Assembly (NCBI RefSeq): GCF_006658505.1
Contig: NZ_VFUZ01000001.1
Span: 248,001-312,000, forward strand
DNA: 64,000 nt
Direction: 5' to 3'
Source of the DNA: Mesorhizobium sp. B2-4-15
GTDB taxonomy: Bacteria > Pseudomonadota > Alphaproteobacteria > Rhizobiales > Rhizobiaceae
Made by a program: the position numbers and the translations under genes
Shown: positions 51,411 to 60,395 of the stretch, piece by piece
How the letters are laid out: every line of letters begins with the position of its first letter
How positions within the stretch are numbered: position 1 is the first letter of the stretch
Notes under the pieces: model-generated
Told to the model about the DNA's origin: nothing
Seen by the model: the letters and a program-made list of their open reading frames with translations, nothing else
Database searches by the model: none

Positions 51411-52085
51411 TCAGGCCGGCACACCGAGTCCGGATAGTTGCCGGCTGACTTCCCGCCAGTCGGCGCAGACGAAGTCGGCTCCGGCCGCCTTTAGTCGTGC
51501 GCCATGCTCGGCATAGGTGTGGCCGCCACCGGTGTAGCCGATCGCCCTCATGCCGGCGGCGACCGCGCCCTGGATGCCGAAGGGCGAATCCTCGATGACG
51601 ATGCAATCGGCCGGGTTGGCGCCCATTTTTGCCGCGGCGAACAGGAAGATGTCCGGCGCGGGCTTGCCGTTCTTGACCATCGAGGAGCTGTAGATCGCAT
51701 CGCCGAAGAAGCGGGCCAGCCCAGTCGCCGCCAGACTGTGGTTTATGCGCTCGACCGACGACGACGATGCCACGCAGCGGTCGCCGGCAAGCGCCTCGAG
51801 AAAGGCGGAAATTCCGGGCGTTGGTTTCAACTCCTCGGAAAACAGGACCTTGGTCTCGGCCCAGATGTCGCCGTCGGCCGCGGCCGGAAACTGATGGCCC
51901 GTCAACTCCTTGATCCTGACGATGATGTCCGACTGCTTCATGCCGATGCACTGGGCGATGATGCCGCCGTGAACACCGGGCATGCCATGTTTTTCATAGA
52001 CCCGTTCATAAGCGCGGGCGGCCAGGGGCTCGCTGTCGACGAGAACGCCGTCGCAATCGAAAATGATAGGCCTTGGTCTCGCCAC
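51411..52085 (-). CDS. HAD-family phosphatase / phosphosugar mutase-like
   Basis: 224 residues. Motif I is IFDCDGVLVDSEPLAARAYE, motif II CVASSSSVERI, motif III VKNGKPAPDIFLFAA and motif IV CIVIEDSPFGIQGAVAAGM. The helical cap fits the beta-phosphoglucomutase / phosphoglycolate phosphatase subgroup (DCDGVLVDSE). It dephosphorylates a small sugar phosphate; its nearness to the sorbitol PTS is suggestive but it is on the other strand and separated by other genes. Cytoplasmic. Confidence 0.9.
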   Translation of the reverse strand: MARPRPIIFDCDGVLVDSEPLAARAYERVYEKHGMPGVHGGIIAQCIGMKQSDIIVRIKELTGHQFPAAADGDIWAETKVLFSEELKPTPGISAFLEALAGDRCVASSSSVERINHSLAATGLARFFGDAIYSSSMVKNGKPAPDIFLFAAAKMGANPADCIVIEDSPFGIQGAVAAGMRAIGYTGGGHTYAEHGARLKAAGADFVCADWREVSRQLSGLGVPA

Positions 52086-52191
52086 GCGCTTGTCTCCTCA
52101 AGTCAGATTTCGCACATCGCTATCGGCAAAAAGTCAAATGTTCAATAGCGCGGTGGTTTGAGGACTTTTGGAGCATAAAGCCGAAGGGCCT

Positions 52192-52842
52192 TCAAAGCCG
52201 GCGCAACGCATCGCTGGCGCGGGAGGAGCCGAGCGCCCGTTGCATGGCTTGCCTTGACTGCGCGCGGTCCGGCGTGATCCAGTTCGGCTCGGCGCCGAGG
52301 AAGCGGTCGAGGAAAGCCACCGCATAGGCGGGCATCTCGGTGACGTTCTCGCGATAGGACCACCAAGTACGCAGATCGTCGGCGCATTTGTCGATGCTGG
52401 GTGCCGAGCCGAATTCCTGCTCGTAGATGGCTGAAATCGCAGAGACGCAGTAGTTGGTGTAGAGGAAGCCCTCCGGCCAGAAGCGGATGATCTCCAGCGT
52501 GCTGGCATTCTGCTCTGTTTCGGTCAGTTGCGCGAGGCCGGAGATTTCCCTGGCCGGCGCCTGCTTTATCAGTTCGCGCAGCACGAGGCCGGCGGCAAAG
52601 ACGATAAAGTCGGCACGGTCGACTTCGGCGAAGCGCTTTTGCGCTTCCATGATCTCGACCCAGTCGAGAAAGGCCCTGGTGAGCTTCGCCTCGTCGATCT
52701 CGAAACGCACGCCGAACGTGTCCGAAACCACCTTGGCACTGCCGCGGAAGGTGGCACGGAACCAGCGCAACTGCCGCAACCGGTGGCGCAGGTCGGGCAT
52801 AAGGACCAGTTCGTCCCTGAAGGGCAGTTCCATTGCATGCAT
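52192..52842 (-). CDS. Conserved hypothetical protein, 216 residues
   Basis: Not recognised. The protein is soluble, rich in aromatic and acidic residues, with helices throughout (FIVFAAGLVLRELIKQAP, LDWVEIMEAQKRFAEVDRAD). No metal-binding or nucleotide motif is visible. The base use is normal for the genome and an ATG at 52842 starts a frame with no competing gene. In-frame later starts (52833, 52800) are possible. Its neighbours, HAD phosphatase and GutM, give no clear hint. Confidence 0.65.
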   Translation of the reverse strand: MHAMELPFRDELVLMPDLRHRLRQLRWFRATFRGSAKVVSDTFGVRFEIDEAKLTRAFLDWVEIMEAQKRFAEVDRADFIVFAAGLVLRELIKQAPAREISGLAQLTETEQNASTLEIIRFWPEGFLYTNYCVSAISAIYEQEFGSAPSIDKCADDLRTWWSYRENVTEMPAYAVAFLDRFLGAEPNWITPDRAQSRQAMQRALGSSRASDALRRL

Positions 52843-53023
52843 CCCGTTTGGTGACAGGCTAGCACAGCCGTGCCGCCGCCGAAATCGGCCGGCGGCCCTG
52901 TGGATGAGCTGATGCGGTCAATATCATACATATTGACATTCGCGGAAACAAATGTTCTCACTTTGCTGTTGCCGCGCGTCGGTCCAAGGTGCGCTTCGAC
53001 GAAGGCTTCGGGAGGAGAACCGA

Positions 53024-53461
53024 ATGGCGATTTGGCAGTGGGGACTGCTTCTGCTGGTTATTGTGTGGGCGCTGCAGTCGCTCGGCGTCTGGCTGCAGAT
53101 GCGGCACTATTCGGATGTGTTCCGCGGTGTCACCGACCAGTACAGGGATGGCTTCGTCGGAGCCGGCAATTTTCGCGGCCGGTTGGCCAAGGGGACCATC
53201 GCGCTCGTCGTGGTGACGCCCGACCTGACGGTGCGCCGCATGATGGTGATGAGCGGGCGATCCGTCTTCACGAAATTCAAGCGACATGAAGAATTCGAGG
53301 GTGTTCCCCTCGATCGACTCCGGTCCAACCCTGCGATCATGGGGGAGGGGGAACCCGGTGTGGCCGAGGCCGTGAAGCGGGCGATCGAACAGATCGACAA
53401 AGCACGGTCAGAGCCGGGGAAGAAGCCGGGCCTGTCCGGCTTGAATGTAGCAAGGGCTTAG
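53024..53461 (+). CDS. gutM: GutM, glucitol operon activator family
   Basis: 145 residues from the ATG at 53024 with GGAGGAG upstream. One N-terminal membrane segment (WGLLLLVIVWALQSLGVWLQ) is followed by the GutM signature DVFRGVTDQYRDGFVGAGNF and a soluble end. In enterobacteria GutM is an accessory activator of the glucitol operon. Here it is the first gene before the three sorbitol PTS genes (52-base gap), the same order as in other gut operons, though the classical srlR and srlD genes are missing. Confidence 0.87.
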   Translation: MAIWQWGLLLLVIVWALQSLGVWLQMRHYSDVFRGVTDQYRDGFVGAGNFRGRLAKGTIALVVVTPDLTVRRMMVMSGRSVFTKFKRHEEFEGVPLDRLRSNPAIMGEGEPGVAEAVKRAIEQIDKARSEPGKKPGLSGLNVARA

Positions 53462-53513
53462 AGGACGCCGCGCACCGACTGGGCTCAACCGGCGGGCGGC
53501 ATAAGGAGGAGAA

Positions 53514-54281
53514 ATGTCTGTATTTTCGTTGTTGGCGCAGCATGCCGACATGGCCGTGCACAATCTGCATGTCGCGGGTGCCATGGTCTCGGATGCTGCT
53601 TTGCATGGCAAGCTCGCCGTCGAGCATGCTTCCGATCATCTCGTGGTTCTGGCGCAGGCGCAGACCGACAGCGCCCCGGTCACCGCCGATCAGCTGAAGG
53701 AACAGCTGAAAAACGTGCAGCAGGAAGAGCAGCTTGGCTGGCTCACTGCAATCGGCAAGTACTTCATCGGCATCTTCCAGAAGGGCGGCGAGGTTTTCGC
53801 CGGCTTCGTCACCGGCATCATCCCGACACTTGTCGTGCTGATGACAGCCTTCTACGCCGTCACCGAGCTGGTCGGCGAAGAGCGTGTCCACGGTCTGGCG
53901 CGTGGTGCCGGCCGCATCGCGCTGACCCGCTACACCGTGCTGCCGCTGCTGGCGGTGTTCTTCCTAACCAACCCGATGGCCTATACCTTCGGCTCGTTCC
54001 TGGAAGAAAAGCACAAGCCGGCCTTCTATGACGCGGCCGTATCCTACGTGCACCCGCCGCTCGGCCTTTTCCCGCACATCAACCCTGGCGAATATTTCGT
54101 CTGGGGCGGCATGCTTGTGGCCTTGCTCGATCTTGAGAAGCGGGGCGTCGTCGTCGCCGGCTACCACGTCAAGGTGGCGATCTGGTACGCCATCGTCGGC
54201 CTCGTCGTCATCCTGCTCAAGGGCATGCTGACCGAGCGCATCACCGCCATCATGGCACGCCGCCAGGGCGTCGAGCTGTAA
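53514..54281 (+). CDS. srlA: Glucitol/sorbitol PTS, IIC component
   Basis: 255 residues. After an amphipathic N-terminal 60 residues, the membrane domain begins KYFIGIFQKGGEVFAGFVTG and continues IIPTLVVLMTAFYAVTELVG, with the family-typical FLTNPMAYTFGSFLEEKHKP and SYVHPPLGLFPHINPGEYFV. It forms the sugar channel of the Gut-family permease with the next gene. The N-terminal part (HADMAVHNLHVAGAMVSD) is longer than in E. coli SrlA. GGAG-rich leader upstream. Confidence 0.92.
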   Translation: MSVFSLLAQHADMAVHNLHVAGAMVSDAALHGKLAVEHASDHLVVLAQAQTDSAPVTADQLKEQLKNVQQEEQLGWLTAIGKYFIGIFQKGGEVFAGFVTGIIPTLVVLMTAFYAVTELVGEERVHGLARGAGRIALTRYTVLPLLAVFFLTNPMAYTFGSFLEEKHKPAFYDAAVSYVHPPLGLFPHINPGEYFVWGGMLVALLDLEKRGVVVAGYHVKVAIWYAIVGLVVILLKGMLTERITAIMARRQGVEL

Positions 54282-54297
54282 GGGCGGGGAGGACATC

Positions 54298-55299
54298 ATG
54301 GCCAAGACATACAAAGCCGTAAAAATCTCCCGAGGCTCCACAGGTTGGGGCGGTCCGCTCGTCATCGAGCCGACCGAGCAGCGCAACAAGGTCGTCTCCG
54401 TCACCGGCGGCGGTATTCACCCGGTGGCGCAGCTGATTGCCGAAATGACCGGCGCAGAGGCCGTCGACGGCTTCAAGGCACCGCCGATCGAAGGCGAGAT
54501 GGCTGTCGTCGTCGTCGACTGCGGCGGCACCGCCAGATGCGGCGTCTATCCGCGCAAGCGCATCCCGACCGTCAATCTGACGCCGGTCGGACAGGCTGGG
54601 CCGCTCGCCCAGTTCATCACGGAGGACATCTACGTTTCGGGCGTGAAGCCGGCCAACGTCACAATGGCGGACGGATCCGAGGCGGTCACCACTGCGGGGG
54701 GAGCAGCATCGATGAGTTCAAGCAACACCAAAGCGGCCGCGGCGCAGCCGCTGCCGAGCGAAGGCGGGTTGATCGGCTTCATAAGCACGATCGGCCGTGC
54801 CATGGGTCGTGTGGTCGGCATCTTCTTCAATGCCGGCCGGCGCACGATCGACCAGGTGGTGCGCAACGTGCTGCCGTTCATGGCCTTCGTGACGATGCTC
54901 ATCGGCCTGATCCTCTACACCGGCATCGGTGACGTGCTGGCGCAGCCGATGGGTCCGCTGGCCAACAACATCGTCGGCCTGCTGGTCATATCGGCCATCT
55001 GCGGCCTGCCGTTCCTGTCGCCCATCCTCGGGCCAGGCGCTGTGATCGCGCAGGTCATCGGTGTTGCCATCATCGGCCCGCAGATCGCCAACGGCACGAT
55101 TTCGCCGGCAATGGCCCTGCCGGCGCTGTTTGCCTACAACACCCAGGTGGGCTGCGACTTCGTGCCAGTCGGCCTGGCACTCGGTGAAGCCAAGCCGAAG
55201 ACGATCGAAATCGGCGTGCCGGCGGTGCTCATCAGCCGCCAGATCATGGGCCCGGTCTCGGTGTTGATTGCCTGGGTCGTCAGCCTGATCGTGTTTTAA
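54298..55299 (+). CDS. srlE: Glucitol/sorbitol PTS, IIB(C) component
   Basis: 333 residues. The N-terminal IIB domain has VVDCGGTARCGVYPRKRIPT, in which the first cysteine is the likely phosphorylation site, and a linker of about 40 residues leads to the membrane part (VLPFMAFVTMLIGLILYTGI, FAYNTQVGCDFVPVGLALGE). It accepts phosphate from IIA and gives it to the sugar passing through the IIC channel. Follows srlA by 16 bases and is followed by srlB. Confidence 0.92.
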   Translation: MAKTYKAVKISRGSTGWGGPLVIEPTEQRNKVVSVTGGGIHPVAQLIAEMTGAEAVDGFKAPPIEGEMAVVVVDCGGTARCGVYPRKRIPTVNLTPVGQAGPLAQFITEDIYVSGVKPANVTMADGSEAVTTAGGAASMSSSNTKAAAAQPLPSEGGLIGFISTIGRAMGRVVGIFFNAGRRTIDQVVRNVLPFMAFVTMLIGLILYTGIGDVLAQPMGPLANNIVGLLVISAICGLPFLSPILGPGAVIAQVIGVAIIGPQIANGTISPAMALPALFAYNTQVGCDFVPVGLALGEAKPKTIEIGVPAVLISRQIMGPVSVLIAWVVSLIVF

Positions 55300-55326
55300 A
55301 GAGAGCAAGGAAATGAGGTTCGCCAC

Positions 55327-55707
55327 ATGACGGTTCTGTTGAGAACACGGGTCACTTCCATCGGGCCCGAAGTGGCGGACCTTGCCGAAGGAGGCGTGGT
55401 CATCCTGTTTGCGGATGGCTCGCCGCCGGAGCTTGCCGAAGTCTCCGTCCTGCACAAGACGGAGCAGGGACCAAGTGACGGAGCGCCCGCCAAGGGCGCT
55501 TCGATCACTGTCGGTCCGGTTTCAGCCATTATAACAGCGGTTGGCTCCAGCGCCTGGAGCAAGGTCCTCGAGATGGGCCACGTCGTCATCTCATTCAACG
55601 GCGCCACCGAGGCCGAGAGGCCGGGCGAGATCTGCGCATCGCAGGTCGACACCCAAGCGCTCGTGGCCGCCCTGAAGAGAGACGCGATCATCACCATCGC
55701 CGCCTGA
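55327..55707 (+). CDS. srlB: Glucitol/sorbitol PTS, IIA component
   Basis: 126 residues, the normal IIA-Gut length. The family-typical start is LRTRVTSIGPEVADLAEGGV and VILFADGSPPELAEVSVLHK contains the His that would accept phosphate from HPr; the end SFNGATEAERPGEICASQVD is also characteristic. Third gene of the PTS, separated from the HPr-EI fusion by a 160-base spacer carrying two short repeats. Confidence 0.92.
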   Translation: MTVLLRTRVTSIGPEVADLAEGGVVILFADGSPPELAEVSVLHKTEQGPSDGAPAKGASITVGPVSAIITAVGSSAWSKVLEMGHVVISFNGATEAERPGEICASQVDTQALVAALKRDAIITIAA

Positions 55708-55743
55708 AAGCACGCGCGCCACGACCTGTCTGGTCACGGCGCC

Positions 55744-55845
55744 AGAGCAATTCCAGGAAAAGTGCGAAAAGGTTTTCCGTCCGGAATTGCGTCAAAACAA
55801 AGAGTTAGAGCAGTTCGCCGTTCCCTTGAAACGCCGAATTGCTCT
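55744..55845. repeat. Two short palindromic repeats between srlB and the HPr-EI gene
   Basis: First: AGAGCAATTCC...GGAATTGCGT with AAAAGTGCGAAAAGGTTTTC inside (55744-55791). Second: AGAGCAGTTCG...CGAATTGCTCT (55807-55845). Both types are widespread in rhizobial genomes. Lying inside an operon they could reduce expression of the downstream gene or separate it from the rest. Confidence 0.7.
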
Positions 55846-55866
55846 AGGAAAAGCAGAGTATTTGCC

Positions 55867-57852
55867 ATGGAACGCTCGACCATCGTCAGAGTGCATGAAG
55901 GTTTGCACGCCCGTCCCGCCACGCGGTTCGTCAAGCTCGCCAAGGGGTTCGAGTCCGATGTCGAGCTGATCAAGGACGGCAAGGCGGTCAGCGCCAAGAG
56001 TTCGGTCAAGCTGATGCTTCTGGCGGTCAAGGAAAACCAGGAAGTCACCGTGCGGGCGAACGGCGCCGACGCCATCGAGGCGATCGAAGCGCTGATAGGC
56101 TATCTCGAGAACCCCAAGGCGGGTCTCGAGGACGAAGCGGAGCCGCAGAGCCCGGCGAAGGACGCCGGCCAGGCGGCGGCACCCGCAGCAGCGCCCCAAT
56201 CGGCATCTTCCGCACCCAGCCAGGCAAATGGCCTGCGCGGTGTCGCCGCGAGCGAGGGCGTCGCCATCGGGCCGGCCTTCGCGCATTTCCCGCCGGAGAT
56301 CGCCGGGCAGGGCCGCATGCTGCAGGCCGACGAGATCGCCGCTGAGATCGACAGGTTCCGCGCCGCCGTCGCCGCCGTCCAGGCGCGCATGGACCGGGCC
56401 TTGGCGCAGGACAGCCTGTCGGCCGGCGACCGCGGCATCGTCGCGGCGCTTCGCGATATTGCCGTGGACGATAGCCTGACCGGCGAGGCCGAGAAGGCGA
56501 TCAAGGGCGGTAATGACGCGATCTCGGCCATCATTACTGCCGCCTCCACCATCGCCGCCGATTTCAGCGCCGTCGACGATCACTATCTCAATGCGCGGGC
56601 GGACGACGTCCATGCGGTCGGACGGCAGATCTGCCTGGTGCTGCTCGGGCAGGACGACGTCAGCCTCGAGAACATCCCCGAGGGCGCCATCCTCATCGCC
56701 GACGACATCGGCGCCTGGGACCTGGCGCGCGCGCCCTTGAAACGCATCGGCGGCGTGGTGTGCGGCCATGGCGGCGCCACCTCGCATATCGCCATCATCG
56801 CCCGCTCACACGGCATCCCGGCGGTGCTGGGCCTTGGCGACCAGATCAACGCCTTGCGCACGGCTCACCATGTGGCGCTCGACGGCAATACCGGGCAGGT
56901 GATCATCGACCCCGACGCGGCGACTCGAGCCGACTTCGCCGGCCGCGTCGAAGCGGCTGCAAAGGAGCGTGCCGGCCTGACCGCCTTCAAGACGGTGACA
57001 CCGAAGCGCGCCGACGGAAGGGTCATCGAGGTCGCGGCCAATATCGGCTCGCTCGAAGAAATCGAGGCCGCCCAGGAGGCCGGCGCCATGGGTGTCGGCC
57101 TGTTCCGCACCGAGCTTCTGTTCATGCGCCATATGCACCTTCCCTCGGAAGACATGCAGGCCGAGACTTATGCGGCGCTGGCCAAGGCCTTCGCGCCATA
57201 TCCTGTCATCGTGCGCACGCTCGACATCGGCGGTGACAAGCCGATCGCCGGCATCGAGTTTCCCGACGAGGAGAACCCCTTCCTCGGCTGGCGCGGCATC
57301 CGAATGTGCCTCGACCGGCCCGATATCTTCAAGCGCCAGCTCAGGGCGCTGCTGCGAGCAACCGTGCATGGCAACGTCAAGGTGATGCTGCCGATGGTCG
57401 CCGACATTGACGAGGTGAGGCGAACAAGGGTGTTGGTCGATGAATGCGCCGCCGAACTGAAGGCGGAAGACGTGCCGCACGCGACGTTCGATCTCGGCGT
57501 GATGATCGAGACCCCGGCGGCGGTGCTGATCGCGCCGGCGCTGGCCAAGGAGGTGGCTTTCTTCTCGATCGGCACCAATGACCTGACCCAATACATCATG
57601 GCCGCCGACCGGCTCAACCCGACCGTGGCGAAGCTCAACGACGTCACCAATCCGGCTGTCCTGTCGGCGATCGAACTGACGGCCAGGGCAGGGGTCGCCG
57701 CCGGCATCATGGTGGGCATGTGCGGTGAGGCGGCGGGCCGGCCGGATCTGATCCCGGCCTTCATCAAGATGGGCCTGACCGAGCTTTCGATGAGCCCGGC
57801 TTCGATCCAGCGCGCCAAGAAGGCGATCACGGCCATGGTGGCCGGGGAATAG
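55867..57852 (+). CDS. HPr-enzyme I fusion (phosphoenolpyruvate-protein phosphotransferase)
   Basis: 661 residues. Residues 1-85 are HPr with the phospho-histidine in HEGLHARPATRFV; an Ala/Pro/Ser-rich linker of about 35 residues follows, then enzyme I. EI has the swivel His in HGGATSHIAIIARSHG, PEP-binding TLDIGGDKPIAGIEFPDEEN, and the catalytic Cys in MVGMCGEAAGRPDL. It takes phosphate from PEP and passes it to the sorbitol IIA. HPr's regulatory serine (SSVKLMLL region) is present. Most rhizobia have only the nitrogen-related PTS, so a sugar EI beside a complete permease is notable. Confidence 0.93.
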   Translation: MERSTIVRVHEGLHARPATRFVKLAKGFESDVELIKDGKAVSAKSSVKLMLLAVKENQEVTVRANGADAIEAIEALIGYLENPKAGLEDEAEPQSPAKDAGQAAAPAAAPQSASSAPSQANGLRGVAASEGVAIGPAFAHFPPEIAGQGRMLQADEIAAEIDRFRAAVAAVQARMDRALAQDSLSAGDRGIVAALRDIAVDDSLTGEAEKAIKGGNDAISAIITAASTIAADFSAVDDHYLNARADDVHAVGRQICLVLLGQDDVSLENIPEGAILIADDIGAWDLARAPLKRIGGVVCGHGGATSHIAIIARSHGIPAVLGLGDQINALRTAHHVALDGNTGQVIIDPDAATRADFAGRVEAAAKERAGLTAFKTVTPKRADGRVIEVAANIGSLEEIEAAQEAGAMGVGLFRTELLFMRHMHLPSEDMQAETYAALAKAFAPYPVIVRTLDIGGDKPIAGIEFPDEENPFLGWRGIRMCLDRPDIFKRQLRALLRATVHGNVKVMLPMVADIDEVRRTRVLVDECAAELKAEDVPHATFDLGVMIETPAAVLIAPALAKEVAFFSIGTNDLTQYIMAADRLNPTVAKLNDVTNPAVLSAIELTARAGVAAGIMVGMCGEAAGRPDLIPAFIKMGLTELSMSPASIQRAKKAITAMVAGE

Positions 57853-57875
57853 AGTTCCGGAACCGCTGCTGGAGC

Positions 57876-58676
57876 TTACGGCAAGTGGGCAAGCAAGGTG
57901 GCGAAGACAGGTCTCAGTTCGTCGACCGGGCTTGCCTTGGCGCAGGCCTGCACAATGCGGTCGTGACGGATATCGGCTGCCAGTATCGCGATCTCCAGCA
58001 TGTCCGGCTCCGGCGCGCCGTCGCGGCCGGTCGTCGCCAGGCCGCAGGCCAGAACGACCGGCGCCAGGCAGCTTATGTCGAGTGCCCAGCCGCCAGTAGC
58101 CGTCGTTTCCGGCGCGGCTTCGTCAAAGTGGACCGGACGCTGGTTGAGCAACTCGACCAGCAGCGCAGCGCAGGTGGCCGCGATCGCCTGCAGTCCGGCA
58201 TCGGGCGCGGCCAGGGCGGCCAGGAGATCGCCATGGCGCTTACGCATGGCGGTGTGGGCGGCGGCAAAATCGGCTTCATGGATGCGGGCATTGTCGATCT
58301 TCAGCCCGGCGAGCACCGCCTTGGTAAGGTAGTACATGTCGCGCCGGAACAGGCGCTCGGCGCTCAACTGCCGCTCTTCGTTTCCGGTCGGGAAATAGGT
58401 GCCAAGGCCTTTTACGGTCGTGCCGTCCACCTTGATCGGGCGCTCGTGCAGGACAAAGGATTCGGCGATCGACAGCGCGTCGTCGACGGCGCTCGCGGCA
58501 TGGCTAAGCAAGCCTTCGATGCCCTTGCCCGGAAACGGCGGCAAATGGCTGGTGGCTTCGCGCAGGATGCTGGCGTCGCCGCGGCCGTCATGACGGCTCT
58601 GGCGGATGAGATCGCGGATCTCCCGCAACCGGTCCTTCAGGTTGACGCGGACGTCTTCGGAGATTTGTCGCAGCAT
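57876..58676 (-). CDS. Conserved hypothetical protein, 266 residues
   Basis: Not recognised. Convergent with the HPr-EI gene, with 23 bases between stops. The first 50 residues look helical (LKDRLREIRDLIRQS), and the middle has a buried alanine/leucine-rich region. No signal peptide, membrane segment or catalytic motif stands out. ATG at 58676; the region between it and the SorC-type gene is a divergent promoter of 157 bases. It may belong with the sorbitol genes. Confidence 0.65.
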   Translation of the reverse strand: MLRQISEDVRVNLKDRLREIRDLIRQSRHDGRGDASILREATSHLPPFPGKGIEGLLSHAASAVDDALSIAESFVLHERPIKVDGTTVKGLGTYFPTGNEERQLSAERLFRRDMYYLTKAVLAGLKIDNARIHEADFAAAHTAMRKRHGDLLAALAAPDAGLQAIAATCAALLVELLNQRPVHFDEAAPETTATGGWALDISCLAPVVLACGLATTGRDGAPEPDMLEIAILAADIRHDRIVQACAKASPVDELRPVFATLLAHLP

Positions 58677-58833
58677 CGCGGTTTGCCTCGAAAGTGCCGT
58701 GGAGGGCCGCCAGCAAGGGGCCGGCCACGCACCCTACATTGTTCCTATCGATTGGTAGATCAATAGGCGATACTAGACCAGCGTGCAGAATCGGCAACGG
58801 CGCATATGTCCGGCGCCGCGGGGGAGGGATGAT

Positions 58834-59844
58834 TTGGGCAGGCGACGAAAGACCGACGAGGGGCGGACAGAGGCCGAGGCGACGGAGCAGGTCGTCGCCG
58901 AAAGCCGGACGGATCGTCTCAGGGTTCGGGCCGCCTGGATGTATTTCGTCGAGCAGATGACGCAGAACGAGATCGCCGATGTGCTCGGCGTCGGCCGCGT
59001 CACCATCGTGCGCATGCTGGCGGAGGCGCGCTCGCGCAACGAGGTGAAGATCACCATCGAGAGCGAATTGTCGGAGATCGTGCGGCTGGAGCGCGCGCTG
59101 GAGCGGACGTTCGGCCTCCAGCAGGCGCTGGTGGCGCCGCTCACCGCCCCCAATGCCGACCCGATCCCCGCGATCAGCGCCAAGACCGGCATTTTCCTGT
59201 CCGACACGATGAAGTCGGGCATGCGCGTTGGCGTCGGCTGGGGCCGGACGCTGTTCTCGAGCCTGCCGTTCATCAGCGCCAAGTCGCTTGCCGATTTCAA
59301 GGTCATTTCACTGCTGGGCGGCGTCGGCGTCGCGCGACGCTACAATCCGGCGGAGTTCGCCTGGCGTTTCGCCCAGGTCTTCCAGGGCGACGGCTACCTT
59401 ATCCCGACGCCGGCTGTCGTCGACAGTGTCGAGACCAAGATCGCGCTGGTCGAGCGTTGCGGCCTGCAGGAGATCTTCGAGATGGCCGACACGCTCGATG
59501 CCGTGCTGGTCAGCATCGGCGGCATTGCTTCGGCGACCACCTTCTATCGCGGTGGCTTCCTCAAGGAGGCGGAGCGCGAGGCGCTGGTGTCGCGCGGGGC
59601 TGTCGGCGATCTCCTGTTTCATTTCTTCGACCGCAATGGTGACCTGGTCGATCATCCGATCAACACCCTGGTGATGTCGGTGGATGTCGACCGGTTGCGC
59701 AAGGCGCCGATCCGTATCCTGACCTCCGGCGGCGAGGAGAAGGTCGAGGCCTTGCTCGGCGCCATGAACCTGATCGCGCCGACAATCCTGATCACCGACG
59801 AGGAGAGCGCAAGGCGCATGCTCGACGCGGTCGGCGAAAGCTGA
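58834..59844 (+). CDS. SorC/DeoR-type sugar-binding transcriptional regulator
   Basis: 336 residues from a TTG at 58834; GGGGAGGG lies five bases upstream, and an ATG at 58783 would give an unsupported leader. N-terminal helix-turn-helix: AAWMYFVEQMTQNEIADVLG then VGRVTIVRMLAEARSRNEVK. The sugar-binding domain includes VGVGWGRTLF and VSIGGIASATTFYRGGFL. SorC-type regulators answer to phosphorylated polyols or sugars, which fits regulation of the sorbitol PTS next to it. A short repeat ATTG-N6-CAAT at about 58750 could be an operator. Confidence 0.9.
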   Translation: MGRRRKTDEGRTEAEATEQVVAESRTDRLRVRAAWMYFVEQMTQNEIADVLGVGRVTIVRMLAEARSRNEVKITIESELSEIVRLERALERTFGLQQALVAPLTAPNADPIPAISAKTGIFLSDTMKSGMRVGVGWGRTLFSSLPFISAKSLADFKVISLLGGVGVARRYNPAEFAWRFAQVFQGDGYLIPTPAVVDSVETKIALVERCGLQEIFEMADTLDAVLVSIGGIASATTFYRGGFLKEAEREALVSRGAVGDLLFHFFDRNGDLVDHPINTLVMSVDVDRLRKAPIRILTSGGEEKVEALLGAMNLIAPTILITDEESARRMLDAVGES

Positions 59845-59979
59845 AGGAGCCGAGGTGCACAGTCCGGCCAGGCCCAGCTGTGCTGTCTAACCCCAGTGGT
59901 TTTCGCGGTGCACGCATTGCTCCCGTCATGTGCATCGGCTATCCGACCTGTCGGACAGATGAAGCAAACGGAGCCCGGC

Positions 59980-60333
59980 ATGACGAACAAGACGATCCTT
60001 AAATTTGGCGCGGTGGAGCACGCGGACGCCGGCGATCTGCCCGGCTGGATCGTGGTCGAAGGCAGACCGACCATGCAAACCGCCGTCCAGCACACGACAG
60101 AGGACGGCAAGGTGATGTCGGGAACCTGGCGGGCGACGCCCGGCACCTATCACGCGACCTACACCGACTATGAGTTCGTGCACATGATCGCCGGCCGCAT
60201 CATCATCACGCCCGATGGCGGCACGCCGGTCGAAGTGGGTCCTGGCGATGCCTTCGTGGTGGAAGCCGATTTCAAGGGCACCTGGAAGATCATCGAGCCG
60301 GTGACCAAGCATTTCGTGGTCAGGGTCGGCTGA
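59980..60333 (+). CDS. Cupin-domain protein (cupin_3 type)
   Basis: 117 residues from the ATG at 59980 with a GGAG upstream. One cupin barrel: GTWRATPGTYHATYTDYEFV and EFVHMIAGRIIITPDGG, PGDAFVVEADFKGTWKI. Related proteins (COG3450, EutQ-like) are small metal-binding enzymes or sensors of unknown substrate. It lies 135 bases after the SorC-type gene and ends at a clear terminator; possibly part of polyol use. Confidence 0.87.
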   Translation: MTNKTILKFGAVEHADAGDLPGWIVVEGRPTMQTAVQHTTEDGKVMSGTWRATPGTYHATYTDYEFVHMIAGRIIITPDGGTPVEVGPGDAFVVEADFKGTWKIIEPVTKHFVVRVG

Positions 60334-60362
60334 GGCGGCCCGATCGCATTCGAGACATGAAG

Positions 60363-60395
60363 AAGCCCGTCATGGTTCGCCATGGCGGGCTTTTT
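60363..60395 (+). terminator. Rho-independent terminator after the cupin gene
   Basis: AAGCCCGTCATGG pairs with CCATGGCGGGCTT (one mismatch) around TTCG, followed by TTTTT. Confidence 0.85.
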
